The notes beneath the pieces were generated by a model, which searched no databases, had not been told where the DNA came from, and saw nothing but the letters and a program-made list of their open reading frames with translations. 64,000 nt of DNA from Virgibacillus sp. 7505. Lineage in GTDB: Bacteria; Bacillota; Bacilli; Bacillales; Amphibacillaceae. Of this stretch, positions 1-9,737 are shown in pieces (within the stretch, counting starts at the first letter, position 1; the number at the start of each line of letters is the position of its first letter). The position numbers were made by a program, and so were the translations under genes. Where the stretch lies: contig NZ_NPBF01000005.1 in NCBI RefSeq assembly GCF_002272135.1, positions 124,001 to 188,000 of the forward strand. Direction: 5' to 3'.

Positions 1-1451
1 AAAAGACTGATTCCGATACTCGCTGAAACAAATACTTCCTTTCCATGCAGATAAAATACCTGTTCAAGTGACTGAATCAGGTCGCATACAGCTTTATCTA
101 TCTCCAGGATTCCTGTTATAGGCAGCAGAATTAGAAATTCATCTCCGCCTTGGCGAAACACCTTTGCTCCTGAAACAAGATTCTCTTGCATTCGTTGCGC
201 CACCTGTCTAAGCAGCATGTCGCCGGCACCATGATTCATTGTGTCATTCACCCATTTGAATCGATCCATATCAACAAACAGCAAGGCAAAACCCTGCTCG
301 TTCGCCACCGCCCATTCAGCTGCTATCCGATCGAACTCCCGGCGGTTCGACAATCCTGTTAGAGGATCATGACCAGCAAGAAATTTCGCCCTTTCGGTGG
401 AAGCCTCCAACTCCTTGTTCTTTTGGAAAAGCTCTTCCGTCCGTTCCAATACCTTTTCTTCTAACACATGCATCAATTTTCTATTTTGGAACATCGTGTG
501 CATCTGACGGAAGATAATCAACAGCGTAGACACGATACATCCAACTGCAATCAGATCAAATCCGCCGCCCCTGGCTACGATAAGCGCAAGCAAAACCAGA
601 ACGCTGACATTGGAAAACCATAGTCGTGCCGAGAAAAGAGGTGTTCTTACCGGAAAGGATTCCTGCCTGCTGAGTGTATGAAGATCATCCGCAAAGAAAG
701 CTGCGCCGCCAATAACAAGTAAAGCTGCTGTCCCCAGCCAGTCGGCGGGATGCCCGAAGTAATACAAATTTTGAGAGGCCAAGTACACAAAGACGGTATC
801 TGAAATTAAAAAAAGTAAAAAGCCAATATAGATACATGCTAATGCCTTTGACAAACGCTGATAACTGAGAGCATTGAATACACAAATCAAGAAAAATAGC
901 ACAATTAAATCACCAGTTGGGTGACTGATGCCGAAAAGCTGAATGATGAAACCATCCTGGGTCAATTGAACCCAAGTTTGTTTCATTAAAAATTCCCAGC
1001 TTAAACAGGCCGCAGCAACGATGATGATCACCGCATCATAAACAACTTCGTAAATTGTCACTGCGACCGCTGTTTGTTTGATCAAATATAGAAACGACAA
1101 TAAGCAGAAAATGATTGACACATTCCATAGTACATCAGCGGCTGATATTAAGATGTCATTCATTCCAATATAAAAATTATAAAAATAAGAGCTGATTGTA
1201 GCCAACAAACAGCCTAGCAGTGCCAAACCTAGAAACAGCCAAAACCGCCGTACTTGCTGCTCAGCTGCTTGATAAGCACGAAAAGCCCAAAATGCCGGCA
1301 CACCGGAACCGATGATCGCAAAAAGCCCAGAACCTAGCGCAAGTACCCGCGGTTCCTGGCGAAACAAAAATAAATAAACTGCAGAAAAAAGCAGGAATAT
1401 AAAAACAAAGGTTGTATATGCTTTGATGTTTCTCTCTTTTGTTCTTTCCAA
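1..1451 (-). CDS. Membrane-bound diguanylate cyclase (GGDEF), truncated by the window edge
   Basis: The 3' end lies outside the window; about 483 codons are visible. The N-terminal half is strongly hydrophobic (roughly eight membrane spans, about 600-1420). A helical linker follows (around 430-470, coiled-coil-like, Glu/Lys rich), then a GGDEF domain whose signature is at 135-149. GGDEF enzymes make cyclic di-GMP from two GTP at the membrane. The inhibitory RxxD I-site expected five residues before GGDEF is absent. No ATG exists near the 5' end; I place the start at the TTG at 1449-1451, preceded by an AGAGAAGG ribosome site. The membrane part resembles that of the protein at 28053-29915, including a Pro-Thr-Gly-Asp-Leu motif in one span. 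The function is confident; the start and sensory ligand are uncertain. Confidence 0.85.
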   Translation of the reverse strand, partial: MERTKERNIKAYTTFVFIFLLFSAVYLFLFRQEPRVLALGSGLFAIIGSGVPAFWAFRAYQAAEQQVRRFWLFLGLALLGCLLATISSYFYNFYIGMNDILISAADVLWNVSIIFCLLSFLYLIKQTAVAVTIYEVVYDAVIIIVAAACLSWEFLMKQTWVQLTQDGFIIQLFGISHPTGDLIVLFFLICVFNALSYQRLSKALACIYIGFLLFLISDTVFVYLASQNLYYFGHPADWLGTAALLVIGGAAFFADDLHTLSRQESFPVRTPLFSARLWFSNVSVLVLLALIVARGGGFDLIAVGCIVSTLLIIFRQMHTMFQNRKLMHVLEEKVLERTEELFQKNKELEASTERAKFLAGHDPLTGLSNRREFDRIAAEWAVANEQGFALLFVDMDRFKWVNDTMNHGAGDMLLRQVAQRMQENLVSGAKVFRQGGDEFLILLPITGILEIDKAVCDLIQSLEQVFYLHGKEVFVSASIGISL

Positions 1452-1533
1452 CAGCAGCCTTCTCTCTTGATAGTTTGGAATAGTAGCTAAAGTATACGAT
1501 AACCAAGCCTGTTTTCCTATACAGCCAAATAAA

Positions 1534-1558
1534 AAAGTCGCATCAAAAATGCGACTTT
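1534..1558 (-). terminator. Rho-independent terminator of the alpha-galactosidase gene
   Basis: A perfect 10-bp stem (AAAGTCGCAT / ATGCGACTTT) with a 5-nt loop is followed on the minus strand by a T tract. It sits just after the stop codon of the alpha-galactosidase and separates it from the diguanylate cyclase. Confidence 0.85.
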
Positions 1559-1563
1559 CAATG

Positions 1564-3750
1564 TTATTCAGCTTTTAGGTGCCAAGTGTAACTTACAAAA
1601 TCCCCAATAAGGTCTACAGGTACACGAATACCGCTGTAAGCCAGTTCTTCACCACTATATATTTCTTCCGTACCATTGATTCTGTAGTCTTTTGCTCCAT
1701 CCAATCCCTTCATCCGTAAAGAAGCGAGTGGTGCTGCTGGCTCTGCCAGAACACGATAATAGCAGACAAAAGCTTCTGTTTTATCTTCGTTAACAAACAT
1801 CCAAGCAGTTTCATTGCCTTCAAAAGGACTTTTCAGCCGATAGAATCGACCGAACTGAACAAGTCTGCGAATCTCCTTATAGGTGTTAATCTGCTGCTTG
1901 ACGACTTCCTTCTCCTCTGGACTAAGTTTTGTGAGGTCCAGCTCGTATCCTAGATTCCCTGCCATCGCGACGTCACCCCGCATCTCTAATGAAGTAAATC
2001 GGTGTACTTGATGGTTCGGAACATCGGATACATGGGCACCCATCGAAGCAATGGGATAAAGCAAACTTGTAGTATGCTGAATTTTAAGCCTTGAGACAGC
2101 ATCTGTATTATCACTTGTCCATGTTTGAGGCATGTAATACAGAATTCCCGGATCATAGCGGCCGCCGCCGCCTGAGCAGCTTTCAAACAGAATCTGCGGA
2201 AAACGGGAAGTGATCTTATCCATCACTTCATAGACTCCGAGAATATGTCGATGTGCCGTTTCCCGCTGACGCTCAGGAGGAAGCAAGGCGGAACCAACCT
2301 CAGACAGATGACGGTTCATATCCCATTTCACATAAGTGATTGGGGCACTTTCCAAGATGGCTGCTACTCTCTTAATAATCTCCTCCCGAACGTCCTGTCT
2401 TGAAAAATCGAGCACGAGCTGATCACGGCTTTCCGTACGATATCGATCCGGCACATGCAGACACCAGTCAGGATGCTCACGATACAAATCACTGTCCACC
2501 GATACCATTTCCGGCTCGAACCAAAGTCCAAATTGCATATCTAAATCGTTTACACGTTTCGCCACATCTTCAAGTCCATTCGGCAGCTTCGTTTTATCGA
2601 CAAACCAATCTCCCAATGATGTGGAATCTGAATTCCGTTTTTTGAACCAGCCATCATCCAATACGAAAAGCTCGATACCTAGCTCACTGCCAGCCTTAGC
2701 GATTGCCTCAATTTTATCAGCATCAAAATCAAAATACGTCGCTTCCCAGTTATTAATCAGAATCGGCCGCTCTTTATCTCTGTATTCTCCTCTTACTAGA
2801 TGCTGCTGATAGAACCCATGCAGCGTTTGCGACATTCCTCCCAAACCATCCGCTGCATAAACAAGCACTGCTTCTGGTGTTTGAAATGTCTCATTGGGTT
2901 CCAGCAGCCACGTGAAGTCGAACGGATTGATACCCATTGTCACCCGAGTTGTCGCAAACTGATCGACTTCTGCCTGGGCTAGGAAATTACCGCTATATAC
3001 AAGATGAAAACCAAACACTTCCCCTTGATCTTCTGTTGCATGCTTCTCCATCAAGGCGATGAACGGATGCTGCTGGTGACTGCTTGCTCCACGTGTGCTT
3101 TCTGTAGACTGTATACCCGCCTGCAAAGCACGCTTTTCGAGATGTCTTTCCTTTCCCCATGCCCCCGGCATGGTAAGCATGTCAAAGTCCGAACGGCGGA
3201 AGTCGATACTTGCACTGGCAGCCTGTAAGAGCTTTAAATTTTGTTTGCCGTTATTACGGAATTGCACAGATCTTGCGACTACATCATACTGACGGAAAAT
3301 TGTATAAAGCAAGATCACTTCCAAATGAAGCAATTCATCCTCCATCGTAATTTCAAGCGTTTCCGCTCCTTCCTGACCAGCGTATGTTGCAGGAAGGCCT
3401 GCCAGCTTCGGCTTACCACTGAAGATACGATGTGATTTGTAACGCAAATCAGTCACCGTTGATCCATTTTTCAACTGGATTTGATAGGCTGGCTTGCGAA
3501 AATCCGAATTGCCAAACTGTGGGTATTCCTGCGGCAAAGCATCCAACGTGAAAGTCCTGTCCCGATGATACGGATTCGGAGAAAATGAACGATCTATGTA
3601 CTGCTGACGATTGCTGTTGCGAAACTGTCGAATCTTCCTACCCCAATACTGATGCGTCAAATAACCATCCCGCTCCAGCTGCATCACATAACTAGCAGAT
3701 TTCCCCTGCAGATGAAAAATACGTTTCTCTTTATCAAAAATGATTGTCAT
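1564..3750 (-). CDS. Alpha-galactosidase, GH36 family
   Basis: The 728-residue protein has the usual length for Bacillus/Geobacillus GH36 enzymes (about 730). It should hydrolyse alpha-1,6-galactosides such as melibiose, raffinose and stachyose in the cytoplasm; there is no signal peptide. An N-terminal beta-sandwich (about 1-320) is followed by a TIM barrel. The nucleophile is Asp477 in KWDMNR and the acid/base is Asp547 in WTSDNTD; the ESCSGGGGRYD segment (523-533) lines the sugar site. The ATG at 3750 has a GGGGG ribosome site. The gene is monocistronic, with a cre-like site 60 bp upstream and its own terminator. No dedicated transporter is adjacent, so uptake must be encoded elsewhere. 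Confidence 0.95.
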   Translation of the reverse strand: MTIIFDKEKRIFHLQGKSASYVMQLERDGYLTHQYWGRKIRQFRNSNRQQYIDRSFSPNPYHRDRTFTLDALPQEYPQFGNSDFRKPAYQIQLKNGSTVTDLRYKSHRIFSGKPKLAGLPATYAGQEGAETLEITMEDELLHLEVILLYTIFRQYDVVARSVQFRNNGKQNLKLLQAASASIDFRRSDFDMLTMPGAWGKERHLEKRALQAGIQSTESTRGASSHQQHPFIALMEKHATEDQGEVFGFHLVYSGNFLAQAEVDQFATTRVTMGINPFDFTWLLEPNETFQTPEAVLVYAADGLGGMSQTLHGFYQQHLVRGEYRDKERPILINNWEATYFDFDADKIEAIAKAGSELGIELFVLDDGWFKKRNSDSTSLGDWFVDKTKLPNGLEDVAKRVNDLDMQFGLWFEPEMVSVDSDLYREHPDWCLHVPDRYRTESRDQLVLDFSRQDVREEIIKRVAAILESAPITYVKWDMNRHLSEVGSALLPPERQRETAHRHILGVYEVMDKITSRFPQILFESCSGGGGRYDPGILYYMPQTWTSDNTDAVSRLKIQHTTSLLYPIASMGAHVSDVPNHQVHRFTSLEMRGDVAMAGNLGYELDLTKLSPEEKEVVKQQINTYKEIRRLVQFGRFYRLKSPFEGNETAWMFVNEDKTEAFVCYYRVLAEPAAPLASLRMKGLDGAKDYRINGTEEIYSGEELAYSGIRVPVDLIGDFVSYTWHLKAE

Positions 3751-3812
3751 TGCTTTTTATTCCCCCTATGATCATCAGTTGTTCAAGTACATAAGTAAGC
3801 TCATAGTAACAA

Positions 3813-3826
3813 AGAAAGCGCTATCA
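3813..3826. promoter_or_regulatory. cre-like CcpA site upstream of alpha-galactosidase
   Basis: AGAAAGCGCTATCA matches the catabolite-responsive element consensus TGWAANCGNTNWCA at 13 of 14 positions. It lies about 63 bp upstream of the alpha-galactosidase start. Carbon catabolite repression is inferred. Confidence 0.6.
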
Positions 3827-3851
3827 ATAAAGTTATAATCGAATTTTTAAC

Positions 3852-3885
3852 AAAAAAACACTACTATGCATAGCAGTGTTTTTTT
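3852..3885 (-). terminator. Terminator after lutC
   Basis: Inverted repeat AACACTACTA / TAGCAGTGTT (one mismatch) with a 4-nt TGCA loop, flanked by A and T runs so it can work on both strands. It closes the lutABC operon. Confidence 0.8.
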
Positions 3886-4592
3886 CACCTGTCTTCAATA
3901 ACAATATAAGCTGCTTTCACGGGGCCATGTACCCCTACAACTAAGTTCATCTCAATATCAGCCGAGTTACTTGGTCCAGTAATAAAGTTAATACAGGATG
4001 AAATAGCTTTCCCTTCCTGTACTTGCTTTGAGATACGCTGAGCTGCCTGGGTCATGCGGGGTACGATGGTGCTTTTCGGTAAAAGAGCAATATATTTATG
4101 CGGCAGCAGACTGACAGTACGGCCTTTCCCCTCACCTGAGAAGAGGACGACTGTCCCTGACTCAGCAAGAGTGATATCGCTGAATGTTATACCGATATTG
4201 GCCTTTTCCATAATTCCGATGTTGTCATGGCCAATAGAAGGATCCCATTCATGTACGTCGATGCCTTGGGCCGGCCATGCCTGAAGCTGATCCCGCAAAC
4301 CGAATGCATCGTAACGAGGATCCTGCCATATGGCCAGCGGACCGCCTCCATATGCAAATACTGTTTCCGCCAGTACTTTCGAGAGGGAACGCGAATCGGT
4401 TTCAATCAGCTCGGTATGGATAAGCCGGCATTGATCACGAAGTATATCTACCAGCTCATCCTGTGTTTTATCAGTCAGCGTCTTATCCTGCGGGCGATAC
4501 TTCCAGTTCCGTACGGGCCTTTCTGTCAGTACTTCCGTGCGGCTGAGGCGGCTGGCGACATTCGTAAGGAATCTTTCACGGTTCTGTATCAT
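3885..4592 (-). CDS. lutC: LutC, lactate utilisation protein C (LUD domain)
   Basis: Third gene of the lutABC operon. LutABC forms the cytoplasmic iron-sulfur L-lactate oxidation complex of Bacillus, feeding electrons to the respiratory chain while giving pyruvate. LutC consists of one LUD domain. An upstream in-frame start would add 12 residues, but the ATG at 4590-4592 is better. It overlaps the lutB stop codon as ATGA and has AAAGGAG upstream, and the resulting start MIQNRERFL resembles known LutC proteins, giving 235 residues. The conserved stretches around [19 protein letters not shown] lie at the C terminus. Confidence 0.93.
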   Translation of the reverse strand: MIQNRERFLTNVASRLSRTEVLTERPVRNWKYRPQDKTLTDKTQDELVDILRDQCRLIHTELIETDSRSLSKVLAETVFAYGGGPLAIWQDPRYDAFGLRDQLQAWPAQGIDVHEWDPSIGHDNIGIMEKANIGITFSDITLAESGTVVLFSGEGKGRTVSLLPHKYIALLPKSTIVPRMTQAAQRISKQVQEGKAISSCINFITGPSNSADIEMNLVVGVHGPVKAAYIVIEDR

Positions 4593-6019
4593 ACCTTGCC
4601 ACTCTCCTTTTCGTGCTGCTTGAACCAATCACGGAATCGTTCTTTGTTCGGAGCGGGAAAATCTCGAATTTCAGTCCATGCCTTCAGCGGTCCAGGACCT
4701 TTTGAAATCATCTCATCCTTCGTAAAAGGCTTCATGACAGTGCTTGCCATCTTCGATCCAGCTGCATACAACGGATTCGAGGAAGCACCGATTCCAAAAG
4801 CTTTCATTGCCATTTTCTCTGAAATCGGCGCGCGGCCTTCCCGCTCGACAATCACTTGTCGATGACGGTGCAGCAGCTGATGCAATGGTATTTTAACCGG
4901 ACAAGCATCCGTGCAAGCAGCGCAAAGCGTCGATGCATACGGCAGCTCCTTGAAATCGTCATAACCTCCCAGCAGCGGCGTCAGCACTGCCCCGATCGGT
5001 CCTGGGTAAATGGAGTTATAGGAGTGGCCGCCAATGTGGCGGTATACCGGACAAACGTTGATACAAGCTGCACAGCGGATGCACTGGAGTACAGATTGGA
5101 ATTCGGTCCCGAGAATACCAGAACGGCCGTTATCCACGATGACCAGGTGAAACTCGGATGGGCCATCAACCTCTTCGGCTGTCCGCGGACCAGTCAATGC
5201 CGTAATATAGCTCGTCAGCTTCTGACCGACTGCGCTTCTTGTCAGAAGCCCAACCAGCACTTCGAATTCCTCAAATGTAGGAACGATTCGCTCCATCCCC
5301 ATCACACAAATTTGTGTATCTGGTAAATCAGAAACCATACCCGCATTACCTTCATTTGTGACCAGACCGACAGATCCAGACTCTGCGATGGCAAAATTAC
5401 ACCCTGTGATGCCGATATCAGCCTGCAGGAATTCCTGGCGAAGTTTCTCTCTGGCATGGAGTGCTAGTTCCTCCGGTTTTGAAGTCAGCTTATAGTCCAG
5501 CTTCTCAGTAAACACATCCTTGATCTGCTCTTTGTTTTTATGAAGCGCAGGTGTCACAATATGCGAAGGCGGATCATGGTCGTCCAGCTGCAGAATATAT
5601 TCTCCGAGATCTGTTTCAATGACGTCACACCCTTCTTGTTCCAATACACCATTCAAACCGATTTCCTCTGTAACCATGGATTTAGCCTTCAAAATTTTCC
5701 TGGCTCGTTTTTCCCTCACGATACCTTTCACATAGTCATTTGCCTCTTCTGCTGTTGCAGCAAAAAATACATGCCCGCCGCGCTTTTGCAGATTCTCGGA
5801 AAGCTCCTGTAAATAATAGTCGAGATGATCAAGTGTATGCTGACGTATCTCTTCCCCATGAGACCGCCATTCTTCCCAATTGCCAAGCTCCTCCGCCGCA
5901 TCCAGTCTTCTTGTCCTGAGGCGTTCCTGAGCCCCGGCAACTGCACCGCGCATAAACGTGTCTTCCATCTGCTTATTTACATTATCTTTGAACTTTTCAT
6001 TCCCTATCTTCATCGCCAT
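4589..6019 (-). CDS. lutB: LutB, iron-sulfur lactate utilisation protein B
   Basis: 476 residues. A LUD domain occupies about 60-300, followed by a ferredoxin-type [4Fe-4S] region: C313, C316, C319 and C323, then C366, C369 and C373. A cysteine before proline follows in each motif (CPVY and CPVK), typical of two-cluster binding. LutB carries electrons in the LutABC lactate oxidase complex. ATG at 6019 is preceded by AAGGGGG at 8-nt spacing; the lutA stop lies 13 bp upstream and lutC overlaps downstream, so the three genes are translated from one message. Confidence 0.95.
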   Translation of the reverse strand: MAMKIGNEKFKDNVNKQMEDTFMRGAVAGAQERLRTRRLDAAEELGNWEEWRSHGEEIRQHTLDHLDYYLQELSENLQKRGGHVFFAATAEEANDYVKGIVREKRARKILKAKSMVTEEIGLNGVLEQEGCDVIETDLGEYILQLDDHDPPSHIVTPALHKNKEQIKDVFTEKLDYKLTSKPEELALHAREKLRQEFLQADIGITGCNFAIAESGSVGLVTNEGNAGMVSDLPDTQICVMGMERIVPTFEEFEVLVGLLTRSAVGQKLTSYITALTGPRTAEEVDGPSEFHLVIVDNGRSGILGTEFQSVLQCIRCAACINVCPVYRHIGGHSYNSIYPGPIGAVLTPLLGGYDDFKELPYASTLCAACTDACPVKIPLHQLLHRHRQVIVEREGRAPISEKMAMKAFGIGASSNPLYAAGSKMASTVMKPFTKDEMISKGPGPLKAWTEIRDFPAPNKERFRDWFKQHEKESGKV

Positions 6020-6032
6020 GCTGCCATCCCCC

Positions 6033-6749
6033 TTAACGACTGTTTAGTACTTCCGCGATATGCATCACTTTGACCGGCTTGCCGCGGCGCTGCATTCGTC
6101 CCCCAATATTCATTAGACAGCCGCCATCTGCTCCAATCAGATAGCTAGCTTTCGTTTCAGTTACCGAATCTACTTTTTCATCGACCATCTGCTCTGAGAT
6201 ATTCCCCATCTTCACCGAAAAAGTTCCGCCGAATCCACAGCAATTATGCGCGTTAGGAAGCGGTTGCATTTCCAGGCCCTCTACATGCGAAAGCAGCTTC
6301 ATCGGTGCATCCTTCACTCCAAGCAGCCGTGTCATATGGCAGGATGGATGATAAGTTGCGATCCCTTCCAGCTTCGCCCCAACATCCTCTATTTTCAGGA
6401 CATCTACAATAAACTCAGTCAGCTCATACGTCTTAGCTGCCAGCCGTTCCGCACGCGGACGCCACGCAGGATCATCCTGGAAAACATGCTGATAATCCTT
6501 GAACATCGTGGCACATGATCCGGATGGTGTGACAATAACCTCTGCGTCTTCAAATGTCGCAATCATCTTCTTCATTGCCTTTTTGGCATCTTCTACATAC
6601 CCGGAATTATATGCCGGCTGCCCGCAGCACACCTGTCCCGATGGAAACACAACCTCACATCCAAGTCTTTCCAGCACTTCAACTGTGGCTATCCCAACAT
6701 CGGACTGGAACATATCCACAATACACGTTGCAAATAGTGTAACCTTCAT
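6033..6749 (-). CDS. lutA: LutA, lactate utilisation protein A (CCG domains)
   Basis: 238 residues, standard length. Two cysteine-rich CCG domains are visible, with [11 protein letters not shown] in the first and [11 protein letters not shown] in the second; these bind a non-canonical Fe-S cluster in the glycolate oxidase/heterodisulfide reductase family. It starts the lutABC operon for L-lactate oxidation to pyruvate. A palindromic operator lies 20 bp upstream of its ATG, and lutR with its own terminator is immediately upstream on the same strand. Confidence 0.95.
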   Translation of the reverse strand: MKVTLFATCIVDMFQSDVGIATVEVLERLGCEVVFPSGQVCCGQPAYNSGYVEDAKKAMKKMIATFEDAEVIVTPSGSCATMFKDYQHVFQDDPAWRPRAERLAAKTYELTEFIVDVLKIEDVGAKLEGIATYHPSCHMTRLLGVKDAPMKLLSHVEGLEMQPLPNAHNCCGFGGTFSVKMGNISEQMVDEKVDSVTETKASYLIGADGGCLMNIGGRMQRRGKPVKVMHIAEVLNSR

Positions 6750-6768
6750 ACCGTCACCCCTACAGATA

Positions 6769-6785
6769 AGGTCATCAGATGACCT
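6769..6785. promoter_or_regulatory. LutR operator in front of lutA
   Basis: Perfect inverted repeat AGGTCATC-A-GATGACCT. The core TCATC-N1-GATGA is the palindrome described for B. subtilis LutR, and FadR-type GntR regulators favour this kind of one-base-spaced site. It lies 20 bp before the lutA start codon, a position suited to repression when lactate is absent. Confidence 0.8.
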
Positions 6786-6846
6786 GTATAATTTCTGTCT
6801 TCATCATACTACAACCGCTTACATTTTCCAACTCCTGTATAGACAG

Positions 6847-6866
6847 AAAAAGCCGACCTCGTCGGC
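6847..6866 (-). terminator. Terminator after lutR
   Basis: Stem GCCGAC / GTCGGC with a 3-nt loop and a T run on the minus strand, between lutR and lutA. It makes lutABC depend on its own promoter and operator. Confidence 0.8.
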
Positions 6867-6874
6867 GGCTCATC

Positions 6875-7585
6875 CTATTCCATATAGTTACGCAGTATCC
6901 CTTCTACGTATTCCAAGTGTGCCACCATGGCCATTCTTGCTCGATCTGGCTGTTTCGCACGAATAGCCTGCAGAATCAATTCATGTTGCTTGTTCAATTC
7001 CTCCGGGGCGGCATCTTCTCCAAATAGACTAATCTGCCTTGTTTCGCGCATCGATTCCGCTGTTAAATCCGATACATGATGCATCAGACGGAGAAGCAGC
7101 TTATTGTTTGCCGCTCGGGCAATGATCATATGAAAAGCGAGATCAGCTTTCTCCCCCTTTTCTGGGTCTCCCGTATATGCCTTCATTTCCTTGAGCGCTT
7201 TTTCCATTTGTTCCAAGTCTTCTTCGGAACGGTTCAGTGCGGCGGATGCAGCAATACCTGTCTCCAATATATTACGGACCTCCATCAGCTCTGCCCGATC
7301 CTCCCCGCTCATGAGCAGCACGTGCTGAAGCGGATAAACGATTCCCTCTGGCTCGAACGCCTTCACGTATGTACCCTCGCCTTGCTTCATCTCTACCAAC
7401 CCCATCGCACGGAGTGTGGCAAGAGCTTCCCTTATCGCAGAACGGCCCACATTGAAATTCTCAGCCAGCTGCGTAACGCTGGCAAGCTTCTCGCCCGGCT
7501 TTAAGTCACCATTTTTTATTAAAGCAAGCAGCTCATCTGCTACTTGTTCATATATTTTTTTCGGTTTGATTTGATTGTATTTCAT
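6875..7585 (-). CDS. lutR: LutR, FadR-family GntR repressor of the lut operon
   Basis: 236 residues: an N-terminal winged helix (about 8-75, with EKLASVTQLAENFNVGRSAIREAL-like GntR recognition helix) and a C-terminal all-helical FCD ligand domain with conserved His/Asp metal-site residues. Members bind lactate or related acids and release DNA. It sits directly upstream of lutABC on the same strand but is separated by a terminator. The matching palindrome at 6769-6785 supports the assignment. A further dyad, ACAGAT-C-ATCTGT at 7658-7670, lies in its own upstream region and might mediate autoregulation. Confidence 0.88.
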   Translation of the reverse strand: MKYNQIKPKKIYEQVADELLALIKNGDLKPGEKLASVTQLAENFNVGRSAIREALATLRAMGLVEMKQGEGTYVKAFEPEGIVYPLQHVLLMSGEDRAELMEVRNILETGIAASAALNRSEEDLEQMEKALKEMKAYTGDPEKGEKADLAFHMIIARAANNKLLLRLMHHVSDLTAESMRETRQISLFGEDAAPEELNKQHELILQAIRAKQPDRARMAMVAHLEYVEGILRNYME

Positions 7586-7863
7586 TTGGGTGTCACCTCC
7601 CCTTTATTATAAACGGAAACTTCACAAAATTTCATTTCAAAAAAGGTCATAATGTAAACAGATCATCTGTTGCTTCGGTATACTATGAAGGTTTCCGATT
7701 AACCAAGTTATCCGCTTTTTGCATGATCAATCTGTTAATATATGCTATATAGATCCAATCTGTAATACATATGAATCATAATTGATAAAGAATTTAGTTA
7801 TACAATTCGCATTCCGTCCAGGGAATTCTGGAAAGGAAGAGAGTTTATTATTTTTATGGGGAT

Positions 7864-8964
7864 GTGGAAAAGTTGTTTGAAAAGAAAGTGACGTGGTTAG
7901 AACTTTTTTATGATTTACTTTTTGTTGCATCAGTTGCAGTTGCAACACACGTGTTGCTTCATGTAGAAGACGGTCATATACATGCTGAATACTTGTTTAA
8001 GTTTGTATTGATCTTTGTGCCGATCTGGTGGGCATGGGTAGGACAGACGATGTTCGTCAATCGTTTTGGACAGGACTTGTTTCATCAACGGTTGTTTTTA
8101 ATTCTGCAAATGTTTTTTGCACTAGTCATGACCTCAAGTTTATCCGTCGATTTTGATCCATATTATCTTTCTTTCTTGATAGGCTATATTGGCTTAAGAG
8201 CTGTTACTGCTATCCAATACCTTGTTGTACAGCGAATAGAAGAGGGAGCCCGGAAGCAAGCAGCACTGTATCTTGGAAAATATTTTTGGGTAGGAATTAT
8301 CGTTTCGTTACTTTCCCTTTTCTTTGATTCATGGATCCGCTATGTTGTTCTCTACTTGGGAATCTTAATTGATATCATCATTCCTATGTTAGGAAGAAGA
8401 TATTTAGTGAAAGTCCCCACCAATACGGCACATTTATTAGAGCGATTTGGATTATTCACTATCATCCTTTTTGGAGAGTCCCTTGTCAGTACGTTGGCCG
8501 TTATCCAGCCAACACAAGGAGATTGGAATTCTATTGGACTAGCTGTCATTGCCTTTCTGCTCATTATCGCAATGTGGTGGCAATACTTTGATAATGTGGA
8601 GAAGAAAGTGGATAAACACATTCAAACAGCCGGCCAAACGATCATTTATGGTCATCTGTTTATACTAATGTCATTAAGTGCTATTGCAGCATCTATCAGA
8701 CTAATGGTCTTGGATGAGGTCGAGTACTTCTTCAACTTATTTTTTATTTTTGGTTCTGTATTGCTTTATTTCTTTTCAACTACTTTTGTGTTTCACCAAT
8801 ATAGACACGCGCATCACCGATTGAAAATATATCACCTAGGTTTATTTTTAGGTATTTTAGGCTTATTCTTCATTTTTAATCTGCTTGTGCCAGTTCCTTA
8901 TATTGTAATAGTAGCAGAAATGACCTTATTCTTTATCATCTATGCAAAGTTGACTACGACTTAA
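7864..8964 (+). CDS. Low temperature requirement A (LtrA) family membrane protein
   Basis: 366 residues with about ten to twelve hydrophobic spans. The N terminus KKVTWLELFYDLLFVASVA is the family signature of LtrA proteins, named from a Listeria gene needed for growth at low temperature; the biochemical role is unknown. A central LLERFGLFTIILFGESLV segment is also conserved in the family. The start is uncertain: GTG at 7864 is used here, but the TTG at 7873 would place the family motif closer to the N terminus. The gene stands alone, with a shared convergent terminator downstream. Confidence 0.85.
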   Translation: MEKLFEKKVTWLELFYDLLFVASVAVATHVLLHVEDGHIHAEYLFKFVLIFVPIWWAWVGQTMFVNRFGQDLFHQRLFLILQMFFALVMTSSLSVDFDPYYLSFLIGYIGLRAVTAIQYLVVQRIEEGARKQAALYLGKYFWVGIIVSLLSLFFDSWIRYVVLYLGILIDIIIPMLGRRYLVKVPTNTAHLLERFGLFTIILFGESLVSTLAVIQPTQGDWNSIGLAVIAFLLIIAMWWQYFDNVEKKVDKHIQTAGQTIIYGHLFILMSLSAIAASIRLMVLDEVEYFFNLFFIFGSVLLYFFSTTFVFHQYRHAHHRLKIYHLGLFLGILGLFFIFNLLVPVPYIVIVAEMTLFFIIYAKLTTT

Positions 8965-8981
8965 AGGAACTCACGAGATAA

Positions 8982-9007
8982 AAAAGCTTCCCACTCGGGA
9001 AGCTTTT
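8982..9007. terminator. Bidirectional terminator between LtrA and pentapeptide genes
   Basis: An 11-bp perfect stem, AAAAGCTTCCC / GGGAAGCTTTT, with a 4-nt loop lies between convergent genes; the A and T ends serve both strands. Confidence 0.9.
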
Positions 9008-9639
9008 CACTTAACTACTAGTCCTATCAATGAAGCTAATTGGATTGCTTGATTTGGAGAAACGATACAGCCTTTCAAATTTTCAATAGATACGGTTAAC
9101 TGCTGGAAACTGCTTGTGCTCAGATCAATTCCTTTGAGAGATGTCTGTTCAAAGTTCACTTCATTCAGATCACAATCAGTAAATTCTATCTTCTTCATTC
9201 GGTTGGCATAGAAGTCCGCTCCCTGTAATCCACAGGAGGAAAATATCACTTTCTCCATTTTCGATTGGCCGAATGATACAAGATTCACCAAAGAATCACG
9301 GAAAGAAACATTACCAAAACTAGACTCGGTCATATCTGCTCCGAGCATCTTACAGCCTTGGAATTCCACCCGGTGAATGGATGACTTGCTCATTTTCACA
9401 TTGGAAAAATCACAATTCTCGAACCTGACATCCAGCAAGTCCATCCCGGTAAAGTCCGTATTGTTAAATCGGCTATTGCGGATTACTACCTTCGACAATC
9501 GCAGCCTGTACACTGATTCATTCGAAAAATCAGCTTGCTGCACCTGGCACATTTCCAATTCTGGTTCCTCTTCAAAAAAGATATCGTGCATTCTTTTCTC
9601 AGGTAATTCCATCGCTACTTTCGGTTTTTCAATCTGCAT
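9007..9639 (-). CDS. Pentapeptide-repeat protein
   Basis: 210 residues built almost entirely of A(D/N)LXX-type pentapeptides from about residue 35 to 190 (for example FTGMD LLDVR FENCD FSNVK and ADFYA NRMKK IEFTD CDLNE). This predicts a right-handed quadrilateral beta-helix. Length and the C-terminal hydrophobic tail (LASLIGLVVK) recall Qnr-like proteins that protect gyrase, but the sequence alone cannot show quinolone protection. ATG at 9639 is preceded by GAGGAT. Monocistronic; stop codon overlaps the shared terminator. Confidence 0.85.
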   Translation of the reverse strand: MQIEKPKVAMELPEKRMHDIFFEEEPELEMCQVQQADFSNESVYRLRLSKVVIRNSRFNNTDFTGMDLLDVRFENCDFSNVKMSKSSIHRVEFQGCKMLGADMTESSFGNVSFRDSLVNLVSFGQSKMEKVIFSSCGLQGADFYANRMKKIEFTDCDLNEVNFEQTSLKGIDLSTSSFQQLTVSIENLKGCIVSPNQAIQLASLIGLVVK

Positions 9640-9706
9640 GATCTCTATCCTCTACTTTTGATTTCTTCCATTTGCTGTCTACAGTCTATCATATGGTGTC
9701 AATAGA

Positions 9707-9736
9707 AAAGAGCCCGCCTTTATAGGCGAGCTCTTT
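9707..9736 (-). terminator. Terminator after the YhgE/Pip gene
   Basis: Stem AAAGAGC-x-CGCC / GGCG-x-GCTCTTT with a 6-nt loop directly after the stop codon of the 9738-11744 gene; A run on the plus strand gives a T tract on the minus strand. Confidence 0.75.
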
Positions 9737-9737
9737 A

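Noticed and set aside
4227-4865. 212-codon plus-strand open frame
   Set aside because: Antisense to lutC and lutB, no recognisable domain, no ribosome site.
7600-7863. Possible small gene between lutR and ltrA
   Set aside because: No frame with start, ribosome site and coding character was found; the region looks like a promoter.
9007-9639. Quinolone-resistance (Qnr) gene
   Set aside because: Pentapeptide repeats and length resemble Qnr, but no diagnostic loop sequence could be identified, so only the generic family is called.
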